NCBI GenBank assembly: GCA_963669155.1
Contig: OZ022580.1
Location: 19,367,736 to 19,431,735 of the forward strand
Direction of reading: 5' to 3'
Source: Arbacia lixula
Lineage: Eukaryota > Echinodermata > Echinoidea > Arbacioida > Arbaciidae
DNA: 64,000 nt
Positions 12,301 to 24,300 of the stretch are shown here, piece by piece (positions within the stretch are counted from its first letter, which is position 1; every line of letters begins with the position of its first letter). Under the pieces are notes generated by a model. It saw only the letters and a program-made list of their open reading frames with translations, had not been told where the DNA came from and made no database searches. The position numbers were made by a program, and so were the translations under genes.

Positions 12301-15300
12301 GCAGTCTTCGGAAAGGTGGTCATTAATGCAAGTTTTCCTGTATATTTGATTTCACAGAGTACATCAACACCATCATGGGGCTGGAGGAGTCCGTCCAACA
12401 CGTTGTCATGGGAGCCATCCAGGAGCTCATGACCAAAGAGATCCCCTCCAATACCCCGCCCCCAGAGGCCTTCTCAGAGGTCGAAGGTCAACTCACGAGG
12501 ACAAAAGCAGAAAAGGACGAGGCCCTGCAGAGATGTCATGAGTTAGACCAGCAGGTATTGGAGAGAGTTGGTGTGCAAGGGAGTGAGAGAAGGGAGGAGA
12601 AAACAATCTTGGAGAAATGGAAGGTGGGAGATGAGACAGGGAGAGGAGGTCAACTGAATCTAGAATGAAAGCAAAACGAAGTTGGATAGATGAACTAGAT
12701 CAGAAGATATTAAGAAGGCATTTTGTACAAGCAAGGGGGAAATTAGAGGAAGGGAAGAAGTGTGTGTTCATAAGTGTGATGAGTGTGTTTTCATAAGTGG
12801 AGGTCAAATGAAGAAGCAAGACACCCACAGTGTTATTGCAAACTAGATTGTGTACATGCTAGAGAGTTGTAGAGGAAAAGAGGTGAAGGCATGGAGACAG
12901 AGAAAATATGATAATGCGACAAAGTGAAGGAATAAAGTGAGAAAGAAAGAATGAGAGAGGGTGAGATAGATAGAGAGAAGGGGGTAGTAGTTATTCAGAA
13001 GTGGAGGCGAGGTCAAGAAGATAATGTAGGAGCAAGCCGCCCTACAGTGATGGCATGAACTTAATCAGGGGGTGTGCTAGAAATTAAAATGGGATAGGGC
13101 AAAGAGAAAGAGAAAGCTAGAGATAGAGGGAGGTGGAGAGATGTTGAGGAGAGAAGGAGAGATGGGTGGAAGACTAATGAGGGCAATGGGGGAGAAAGGT
13201 GAAATGCTGCAGAGGCATCATTATTAAGCTCAGCAGGTGTCCTAGACAGATGGGGTGAACGAGGAGACACAGAGAGGCAGGAGGGGACAGAGAATGGGAA
13301 GACAGAAATCAAACTCAGGGTTCACCCTATCAGTACCACAGGGACATGGCATGTGAAATAAATCAATGGGCTTTTCCTGCCTTGGCATTGAGAGGTTTAA
13401 CGCTCTCAGTGCCACAGGAGCATGGCATGTATGATAAGTCAATGGGCTTTTTCTGGCTGGGTTCAGATTAATTTAAGGACCCAGAGTAAATTTGTATGTG
13501 AGGGTGAAATAACAAGTGGAAGGGGTGGGGTACACATTAGATACTTAGTGATTGAAAGGTTGCCCTGATTCTACATTTTGACATAGATTACTTCCATAGA
13601 CGTTTGCCTCCAGGTTGTTGAATCCTATACAAATTCTGAAATTGTTTCTTCCTTAGAGTAATTATATTAAGGGCTTGCCTTGGTAAATTTACCACCAATT
13701 TGTAGACATTACGAAAACTACAAGCACTGAGTGAATTACATGGATATAGATTTTTAGTAAATGATAGATAATGATAATGTAATCCTAAATATGTTACTCG
13801 TTGCGGATAATTCACTAGCGATAATCATTTATCTCGCAATGTGTGGTCAACGGAATCTAAAAAAGATCACATTTCATGCGCCGCTGCAACACCTCATCAG
13901 TCGTGATACAAAATCATAATGTATTTACATTCTTATTGTCAGGTGGCCTCGTTACTTGAGGAGAAGAACGCCTTACAAGCAGAGAATGAACACCTCACAC
14001 TTAAACTTGATCAAGGAGATACATTTGGAGATCCAAGGTGAGATTTTGAAGTACTCTCTACATGTAAGTGTAACCCTTTTATAAAAAGAAAAAGAAATAT
14101 CTTTAATTGACTATTATATCTTTAGAAGCTTTGTTTTTTATCATTTTTTTTGCAAAATTTCAAAAAATTTGAGGGCAACTCTATACAAAATCCTGTACTC
14201 TGCTCTTTTTTAAAGGTGATACTTATAGGAAATGAAATCAAATAAATATATTTTATTTTATAATTGAATGAGTCATTAAAGCAATTTATGCAGCTAACAT
14301 GCCATGAAAGTGACCTATGAAATCGCCCAAGGGAAAGTGGCTTTGTGTGTACGTCACAGCCAGGATATGCTTCACAATGACTATTGTGTATCACACCTGT
14401 TAATCCACTAGTAACTGCCATCACAGTGTCATTAACAATGCATGATGCTTCTGGCGGAAAAGAAGCTGCGGATTGGCATGTGCGATGCACAGTAACGCCT
14501 CCCTTTTCTTACGTCAGACCTAAAGGCCGTTTTGGATGACAGTAGGGAAAATTTGTCCCCGAGAATAGGGTGATTGTTTTCATCCTAATTTCGCTTTTTT
14601 TTGAAGTGATATATTCTTTGAATGTCATCCAAGCTCATTGTATGGCTCATAAGCTTTCTGTAGCTAAATATCTTCATATTTTTGGATTTTCTATGAATAT
14701 CACCTCTAAGTTCTAAGGAATAATGAAAAAATAAGACACGAGATATTTGTATTGACTGATTTCTTCACTTTTCGACATTTTGGGCATTTGTGGTATTCAA
14801 TCATTGTAAATCTTATGTTGTGCATTCTCATTAACAGTGTTTGCGTGCAACTGAGATGTTTTACTTGAAACACTAGTTTCTTTATGTTTGCTGAATTATG
14901 TTATGCTCATGGAGACATTGATGGATTTCACAGAACTGGACAAACAAAATGAGCCTCTTTTGTTCTCGCAGAGAAACTGTTCCTACATAGTCATGTTCAT
15001 AATTGATAAAACACCTGGAAAGCACATGTTGAGAACACATAACTGATCGGTGACATGAACATGGGGTCAAAGGAAGAAGATTGAGTCATATCCTTCCATG
15101 TAGTATTACATGTATGTTCTATGATTTTGTCTAGCACATCTGCATATAGGTTTTCAATTATTGTAACTTACCATCAATAGTTACTACCATAGCAACAGCC
15201 AATGAGCTCTCTTTATTGCACCTGTTGCCATGGTCATTACCATCGATGGTATGTTACACTAATTGAAAACCTATATGCCACATGGCTCAGAAGGAGTAAA

Positions 15301-18300
15301 CTCAACACAAGCCACTGACTCATTTCTGCACCTGTAGACACACAAATCCTCTTTATCAGTACACAGTATTATGTCTGGGATAAGAGAAGTTAAGGAATTG
15401 TATGATTCTGTACAGCACACCTGCAGGGAGAAGGTATCAACAGCTGCAGGTATCGGTCGACCAGCTGCAGGAGGAGATGTACCGCATGGAGAGCACACGG
15501 GATGATTACCGCATCAAGGTGGATATGCTGGAGAGGGAGAACTTGGAGCTTGTCCACAAGGTGGGTCATCATGCAGGTTATCAGGTAGTGAGTGGTGGGG
15601 AGGGGGGAGGGGTTGGTTAAAGAATAAGGAAGGGGGGTAGGTCATCAGGATACGTAATATGGGGACTATTAGGGGTGACTACCGCATCTAGGTGGATATG
15701 CTGGAGAGAGAGAACTTGGAGCTTGTCCACAAGGTGGGTCATCATGCAGGTTATCAGGTTGTGAGTGGTGGGGGGGGGGGGAGGGGGTGGTTTGAGAATA
15801 AGGAAGGGGGAGTTGGGGGGGGGGGGGAGGTCATCAGGATACGTAGCACGGGGACCATTAGGGATGACTACCGCATCAAGGTGGATATGCTGGAGAGGGA
15901 GAACTTGGAGCTTGTCCACAAGGTGGGTCATCATGCAGGTTATCAGGTAGTGAGTGGTGGGGAGGGGGAGGGGGTGGTTAAAGAATAAGGAAGGGGGGGA
16001 GGTCATCAGGATACGTAATATGGGGACCATTAGGGATGACTACCGCATCAAGGTGGATATGCTGGAGAGAGAGAACTTGGAGCTTGTCCACAAGGTGGGT
16101 CATCATGCAGGTTATCAGGTAGTGAGTGGTGGGGAGGGAGGAGGGGGTGGTTAAAGAATAAGGAAGGGGGTGGAGGAGAGAGGGGGGGGGTCATCAGGAT
16201 ATGTAGCACAAGGACCATAAGGGATGACTACCACATCAAGGTGGACATGCTGGAGAGAGAGAGCTTGGAGCGAGGACATGAGGTGGGCCATTACTGGAGT
16301 AGTCTGAGAGGGGAATGGGTGTGGGTAGGAGTGATGGTGGGGATTATGAGAGGGGAATCCTTATCATAATGAGGGAGAGAAGCTAGAGCTAGTCCACAAG
16401 GGGGTCATTACTAGGGTAAGCTGGAAGAGATGGGGTGGGGTGGGGTGAGGGAGATGACGTCATGAGGATAGGGGGTTGGGGGGGGATCATTAAGATGTGA
16501 AGGATGAGGACCATTATAGATGACTACTTCATAAGGGTGGACATGCTAGGAGGACCTAGAGCTACATTTAGTTGGGTTGTTAACTCTCAACTTGCCAGTG
16601 GTAAAATCCCTCTGTGCCTTAGGTTTTCTCTATTGCAAAAATGCAACAGCAGTAGGTTAAGCGTTAAAGGGATAAGCTAAAAGCAGGCATGAGAATTTTC
16701 CGATTTTTATCGGAATTCCGATTTTTTTACATCAAAATCTGTGGTCGCCGAGTTCGATGTGAATTTGAAATAATATTTGGGGGGTAGGGTCTGGGGGGTC
16801 AAGTCATTTTTACACTCAGAAACTATAAAAGTACTTCACCATTTCGAGTGAAATCATTGCGTAGCGAGTCACCGCGAGGCTGAATCCTTACCGGGCCGCG
16901 CCCCGGGAACGCGCCTCACTGATCGATTTGTTCGCACGGAGCGCGAGATTGCACCGCAGATGCACACCACACGAGCTTCGGTCGCACCACTGCACTGATC
17001 GTGCGAGCCACTGAACTGATTCAGTGGTGCGAGCGCGACCGAAAATCGTGTAGCATGTGTGCGGTGGCTTTCAGTCTCATAAACAGCCGTAATGATGCTG
17101 TTTTTCGTTACACTCCACAATGTTCGCATCTTGGAGAGAAATTGACAGCATCGTAACGGCTGGTCTTTCAGACTATGCAGTATCAAAATGGCGGCATCCA
17201 CGCCGAAGTTCGTTGATCGCGATGGGGGAGAAGCGGACCCGAAAGAGATAGATAAATCCGTCAAAAATAGATGGAACTGGTCGTGGTGTGACCGTGTATT
17301 TTTGGAAGGCACTCCTGATCAACATTTAGTTGGGGATTGTTTTCGTAAGCTGTACAATCCCGGTGAAGCTTGGTGCTTATGGTGCAATGACGGCATAAGG
17401 TATGGCAACGGAGGTCTTAAAACACTGCGTCAGCATGCCACTGGAGACAAACACAAGAAGAGATACCGTGAAAGAAGGACCAACTACTGCCTAAACTTTG
17501 GTAATTTGAATACTTTGTTTGTGAATAATTACTGTACATGACATTCATTTTAAAGTTAAGCTTACTAACTTCGTGAACTTTATCTTTATTGATGATTATG
17601 ATTGAATGATAAGTCTAGATCTTGATCTTATTAATTTGATGTTGGGCTTCATCAATGACAATGACTAGTCTATGTTTTAAGTTTATCATTGTTTTGCCAC
17701 CACCCTTGGGGCAAGTCACGATGGTCCGAGGTATGGAGTGACACAAGCCCCAGGGGTGAGCCAGACTACCAAGCCATCGGGTGGTCTGTAAGGGCATGAA
17801 TGATTGATGGGTACCCAAGGGCATAGTCTAGACTGGGGCCCAGGCCAGGGTGCACCACTATGGGTTCCTTTTTCTATCACATTGGTACTCCAGAATGGCT
17901 TCCTATACCCCCTTAAAATGCTAAAACCCAGGAGCTTCAGGGGCGCTGCCCCTGAACCCCCGCCGTTGGTTTAATTTACTTTCAGATATTTTTAAAGAAA
18001 GTCATTCTCATGCCTGTAAAAGGGAAGTCATCCTTTAACCAATTTACTATGGTAACCAAGTTTACACAGTCCCAAGAAATGTGCAGTATTTTTTAACTAT
18101 ATTTTAAGTACTTTTTCAGAACATTTTAATGGTGTTGATTTGTGCTACTAATAGTTCAGTAGTTACTTACTTGGAGAAATATATTTTTGAAAAGGATTTT
18201 TACTTAACATTGTAAATCCCCTTTGGAAGGAAATACCACAGTATGCAGGAACACAATGCAAAGTGTACAGTAGACACATGGGCCAGTGAGTAAGCAGTAC

Positions 18301-21300
18301 GATAGCTGTTTATCAATAGAGCACACTCGCCTGTACAGCGGCTGAATGTGCTAAAAATAATCACGTTCCAGGCTTCTAGCGCTGGTCTTGAAGCAAAAGA
18401 GTTATCTCTTTGCGTGCCAGATATGTATTTATTCACCCGCGATACACACGATTCCATAGAGCACAAGTTTACCTGGCACACCAAGGGTTAAGTGATGAGG
18501 AGAGAGAGCTCAGTGCAGCCCAACAGACCATAGCACTCACCATCTGCTTCAAGCCACAGCATGTTTTTTGCTGCCATGCTAACAATCTACATTTTGATAC
18601 AACCAACCATAGTTTATGGTTCCTTCCTTGCTACTACCATCTCACATTGCTTTATATATTTATATCTTTTGCATTTGTTAATTTTCTATTAATTGTTAAT
18701 TAATTTTTAGTGAGAAAACTTGAACTTGAACTTATACTTGAACCATAGTTTACATGTATCTGTATGGCAGGTACATGTAACATTTGATTCAATGTACAGC
18801 CACTATTGATAAAAAATATTGCACATTTGTTCAATTGATCATGTCGCGTTGTAAGGGTTTTAAACATTTTAAAGCTCACATTGCTCATCTGAACATTTTG
18901 TTTGTAATCCTGACTGATAATTCTATTTGAATGAAATTGTCTTCACCTCATGAGTCATTCTAAACTCCAGCATATGGCATACATAACAGTACAGTTCATA
19001 TTACTCTACACTTGAATTTACATGTACAGTGTAAGAACTATGGAAAAGCTGCCATTGTTCAGACTCTTTTTAAAACCATTTGTGGTAGTCATGATTGCCG
19101 GTAAGGTACAAGCATTTTAAACCTTCTTTTCCTGATTGTGTCAAACTGCAGCATTGGGAAGTGATAGTTAGTGCATTGTGTATGGCTCCCCTAAGAAAGT
19201 TGAATGTTTTGTAGATTGGGGACAAAATGAATATCCTTCTCTGGTATTCCGTGGTTGAGGTGTCGTGGTGTAGTGGTTGTGAACTGTGACTGAAGATCTC
19301 GAGGTCCAAGTTCCAGCCCATCCATGTTACTTGTGTACTTAAGCGAAAATACTAAATCCACATTGCTGCTCTCAACCCAGGTTTATAACTGGGTACCCTG
19401 TCAGAATGGAATGAGTGCGCCTTAGTGGCTGTCATGATTCTGAATGATTCCTTTGGGATTGGACAGTGTCACAAACACTTACAAGCATCCAATCCAATGA
19501 CAGGGGTAATGATGTTGTGAAGCACTTGGAAATTATGTGGTTTCATGTTGAGTGGTATATAAAAACTGTGTATTATTATCATTATTATTATTATTCCTAC
19601 TCTTGTCAGAACGACGAGCTGCAGAGTCTGGCGGAAGAGGCACGGTCATTGAAGGACGAGATGGACATCTTGAGGCACACATCGGACAAGGTCACCAAGT
19701 ACGAGGCCACGATCGGCACGCTGAAGAAGAAACTAGAGGAGCTTGGGGATCTGAAGAGGCAGGTCAAGATACTGGAGGACAAAAACACCATGTACATGCA
19801 GAACACCATGGAGCTTGAAGAGGTGAGAGGAGGAGGGGGGGGGGGTGGGAGGAGGGGGGGGGTGGGAGGAGGGGGGGGTGGGAGGAGGGGGTGGGAGGAG
19901 GGGGGGGGGTGGGAGGAGGGGGTGGGAGGAGGGAAGGAGGAGGAGGGGTAGGGAGGAGGAAGAGAGGAGAAAGAGTAGGCAAAAAGTACTGATGACAATG
20001 TTGAGACAGAAAAAGAATGACGGTCAAGAACCATGTACATACAGAACACCATGCAGCTTGAAGAGGTGAGAGGAGGAGGAGGGGAGGGAGGAGGAAGAGA
20101 GGAGAAAGAGTAGGCGAATAGTACTGATGACAATGTTGAGACAGAAAAAGAATGACGGTCAAGAACCATGTACATACAGAACACCATGCAGCTTGAAGAA
20201 GTGAGAGGAGAACTAGGAGGTGGGGAGGAGGAAACGAGAAGGAAGAGTGGGCGAATGGTGCTGATGACGATGTTGAGACAGAGAAAGAGAATGACGGTCA
20301 AGAATACCATGTAGATACAGGACAATATTGAGTTGGAAGAATGAAAGAATGATGATGATGGTGGTGATGATAATAGCAAGACAGGTTGAGACATTGTGTG
20401 GTATTTTAAACTAATCTTCTGAAACTCCACCTTTCTAGGAGCTCAAGAAAGCCAATGCTCTGAAGAGTCAGATAGAGTCGTACAAACGCCAAGTCCAAGA
20501 GCTGCACTCCAGCATGTCAGGGGAGACGCGACGAGCAGACAAGTCAGAGTTTGAAGCAAAGAGAGCGCAGGAGAAGATGACACAGCTACAGGCAGAGTCC
20601 GAGGTAAACATGTTGCACCTTCTTTATAGAGTGCTGAAGTGGGCATGTGGTTGAGACAAGTGGTTCTAAACTATGCGGGTAGAGCAAACATCGGTGATCA
20701 TAACGGGAACTCTCATTGGGAGTACCTGACACTCGCCTGCTAGACTTTGTGGACCAGTGAAAGTCTCACTTAAGTGATGTTCTTAAGAACCAGAAGCCGG
20801 TGCAACAATAGATATGATGACACCACCTCGTTATTGTATTGGACTGTGATGGTCCTCACACTGGCGTTATCATCGTGATTAATAAGTGCTTTCGCTTTCT
20901 TTGAACGAGACGGCGATGTAAACTGAGAGCAAACGCTCCTTCCAAGCCCATCTATTGTTATCCTGATGTCATACTCACAAACAATCATGGCAAATACACC
21001 TAATATACATTACACAGTCCAATGTCTGTTCTAGTGTTTTCAGTATTTTGGATTGAGTAGATTTTATGCTTCTGTTCGGTTTGAATGCGTGTAGCAATAC
21101 TGACTTCCAGTTTGACAGAGAAAGGTAAACAGTACATACAATCTACACTCATAAGTTGTCTATTTCAGCTGAAAACTGTCCTCTTTATGATCATGACTGA
21201 GGGAATGTGCAATACACATATGTGCAGCTCGACATTTCTCTCTAATTACCATCCTCTGCGCATTCTGTTGTTTTTACGGAAGCACCTTATTGTGCCCCAG

Positions 21301-24300
21301 TTTCATTGCATCACTGTCTGTTTGTTCTGCTGCTCAGAGATTGCGGGTGGAGAGGGATTCCTTGAAGGAGACAAATGAGGAGCTGACGTTAAACCAGCTA
21401 CATGGGTCAGCCATGGGGGACATAGACGGGCCAGAGCTGGGGTCTCCGGGATTGACAGCCATGCTCCCACCAGAAGTTAGGTAAGAAGTCAGCTATTAAA
21501 CTCTCTCTTTATTTTCTCTCCTTTCCCCTTTCTCTCTCTCTCTCCCTCACACTCTCTCTATATCTCTCCCTGTGCTCCCTCTCTCCTTTATCTCATTTTC
21601 ACCTTTCTCTCTCTCTCTCCCTCACACTCTCTTTATATACATGTACATTCATCTCTCCCCTCCTCCCTCTCTCATTTTCACCTTTCTCTCTCTCACACTC
21701 TCTCTATATACATGTACATTCATCTCTCCCCTCCTCCCTCTCTCATTTTCATCTTTCTCTCTCTCACACTCTCTCTATATACATGTACATTCATCTCTCC
21801 CCTCCTCCCTCTCTCATTTTCACCTTTCTCTCCCTCACACTCTCTTTATATACATGTACATGCATCTCTCCCCTCTTCCCTTTCTCATTTTCACCTTTGT
21901 CTCTCCCTCACACTCTCTATTTCTCTCCCCTTCCTTCCCTCTCTCTCTCTCCCAATCCATTCTATCCACCTTTGTACGTTATTCAAAAAGGCTGCCACCT
22001 TTAGAAATCAAACTCATTCAAACTACGCGTTTAATTGGCATGGCAAGGGTTTTAGTAATGTTCTTGAGAAATGGAATTATGAGGGTGGTTGTGTCTAATT
22101 ACATTTTATTTCAAATTATGTCAAATTGAGTCGTCTTCTTCTTTTCCTTCTATGTGTTGTTCTCATCTTCAGAGAGAAGATGATCCGGTTGCAGCACGAG
22201 AACAAGATGCTGAAGATGAAGCAGGGAGAGGACGCAGACGCCAACACACAGCTCCTCCAGAGCCTACTAGAGGATGCCAACAGCAGGAAAAATGACCTCG
22301 AGTCAGAAAACAGGTCAGGAAGCCAACTGTTTGTTGATCCCACACACAGAGTTTCTACTCCTATGCAAGACGATTTTTTGCCCCTTGAAAAAGGATTCTC
22401 TCTAAACCCGGTCAAAGTGCCATAAACGTGCATGGAATTGTGGGACAGCTTTGCAGCATATTTATATATGTTACATCTCACCACTGCGACCGCTGCGCCA
22501 GTAAAGTTCACATAGAATCGCTTTTGCTCGGATAGTTCATGGTCACAATCCTTCATTTCACTTCTATTAGATGGTATCTATCTGTCAGACAAGAATTGTT
22601 TGAGTTTTCAGAACCATTTTACTGCAATATTGTTATACATGTAGATTTGTACGTACCAGAAGGGGTTAAATGACCCGCAAAGTGGAAAATGATATTGCCT
22701 TACAAAGTTTGAACATATTTGCGGTGGTGAGAATTGCTCCTCAATGAGATATTTGTGTAATAATGTAAGCAAAGGACAAATAAATACAGAGAGACAAAGA
22801 AAACTCCATTTTGCCACAATTGTGCTGCCGTGGGGACCTAAGACTGGAAATGTGACGTCACCTAACTTGCACAAATCCCATGACCAAGTTGAGCAATCCA
22901 GCCAATCGCAGAGTCGTACAACTGATCGGATCTTGTCATCTGCATCTTCTTCTTCTTTCTTGTGAGTTAGTAGTACTGTATATCAGGCTATTTCTTGGAG
23001 CTGTGTAAGCCAGTTGATTTTTGTCATCTACAGTGCCTTCAGAGGTCCTGTTTGTTACGTATTTCCCTCACTGGGCTCCTATCTGTTTTCCACTGCAGAA
23101 TCAACAACCAACGTATTCTAGCACTACAAGCAGAAATCGAGGAGCTGAAACAGCAACAGCAACAAGAAGGATTGTCATCAAACGTCGTAGGAGAGGTAAG
23201 CATTATCCCTGTCAGTCCCAAACCTTGGAAACGATGTGGGCGTATACATACATGTGTACCTGCTCCATAAACCTCTGCTCTTTCATTCAAGAGATGTTAC
23301 TAGTAGCCACTGACGTCTTTCCTAATGTTCTCTTTCTTGACAATCTCTTTGTTTAAAACCTGTAATGCTGATGGAAGCATGCGGTGTGTAGTTTTTGAAT
23401 GTGAATAAATTAAGAATTGTATTTTTTTTCACTTGAATGCACATTGTAAAATGCAGAGTGGGCCAGTATGTCTATGATGTGGTTTTTGCATTTATGCTAT
23501 CTGTCATAATCGTAGAATAGAGATATCTTAACATATTGAATAATCCAATAGATTACACCTTATTTATTTGGACCATTCTAAAGTTGACAAATTATTAATT
23601 TGGTAAAAATGAGGTATTCATCCATATATCCATTGCCAAATATGTTGCTAATGCATTGGTTCAGGATCATTACTAATACATCCCCATATTGTATAGAATT
23701 CTGTCCTCAAAAAAGGTGTATATCTGCTACTGTATTACAACCCCACTATATCCTCCCTCTCTTTTTGGCCAAGTTCCCATACATTCTTGTCAATCTTCTT
23801 ATAACCAATGCATAAGTATATTATCCTTATTCAAAGGTTATCTAATGAATGTGGTTATGTACTCCGTACCTCTCTTTCTCTTCTGACAGACCATTGAAAA
23901 TGTTATAAGCAGCACAGGGAGATGTGAAGACTGGAATGTGTAACCAAATTTTTAACTCATTCTGAGTAAAGATAAAGGTCAGAAATGGTGACAGGAATTT
24001 GGTACGGGCTAGTAAGGGACAAGCATGGCATTGTCAGGGTAGATTCAGCAATGCTAATGTGTAATGGCAATACCCTTTGGCTCTATTATATCAGTAGAAA
24101 TCAATCAATCAACCTTTGTCTTTACAAGTCAAACAGGCTACTGACTTATTATTAACACATGTGCACATATTAGGTTGTAGTACTAGATTGTGTTTTTATG
24201 GCAACAAAATGTATCACAAATTGAATGTTTAACACAGAATCGTAAGGTTCAGTGTATATACTAGCATGTACAGTGTTCTAGAATTGACATACAGTCTGTG

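Larger units (their letters stand above)
9333..12357 (+). other. Hook intron a-b
   Basis: 3.0-kb intron. Starts with a poly-C run (9343-9356) a few bases after the donor, and contains the G-rich tract 10847-10922, a perfect hairpin at 11143-11222 and a (GT)n(GA)n microsatellite near 11877-11918. No exon candidate was seen. Confidence 0.8.
16684..18016 (+). mobile_element. hAT-like DNA transposon, internally deleted
   Basis: Ends are CAGGCATGAGAAT (16684-) and ATTCTCATGCCTG (-18016), perfect 13-bp inverted repeats. Both sides are flanked by TAAAAG (16678-16683 and 18017-18022), a 6-bp target duplication. The left part is CpG-dense and promoter-like, followed by a 117-codon ORF with a zinc finger. 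A short hairpin (CAGGGGCGCTGCCCCTG) lies at 17938-17954. No catalytic transposase domain is present in 1333 bp. CAGG termini and a BED/U1-type finger suggest the hAT superfamily, but 6 bp is less usual for hAT than 8. Confidence 0.8.
15561..19609 (+). other. Hook intron d-e
   Basis: 4.0-kb intron containing, in order, the donor-edge array (15666-16560), a 1333-bp transposon with a zinc-finger exon (16684-18016), about 1.2 kb of AT-rich sequence without recognised features, and a tRNA-type SINE that ends at the acceptor of exon e. Confidence 0.8.

Noticed and set aside
15617-16030. 137-codon - strand frame with internal repeats
   Set aside because: Antisense of the exon d donor array.
16869-17312. 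147-codon - strand frame through the CpG-dense part of the transposon
   Set aside because: Arg/Ser-rich product of GC-rich sequence, antisense to the zinc-finger ORF; no domain recognised.
19606-20430. 274-codon Ser/Pro-rich frame on the - strand
   Set aside because: Antisense of Hook exon e and the G-rich minisatellite; the opposite strand is clearly the coding one.
23890-23942. Acceptor CTTCTGACAG followed by a 17-codon frame in phase with Hook (TIENVISSTG..) ending in TAA
   Set aside because: Would truncate Hook; no donor or nearby poly(A) signal supports it, although an alternative terminal exon is not impossible.
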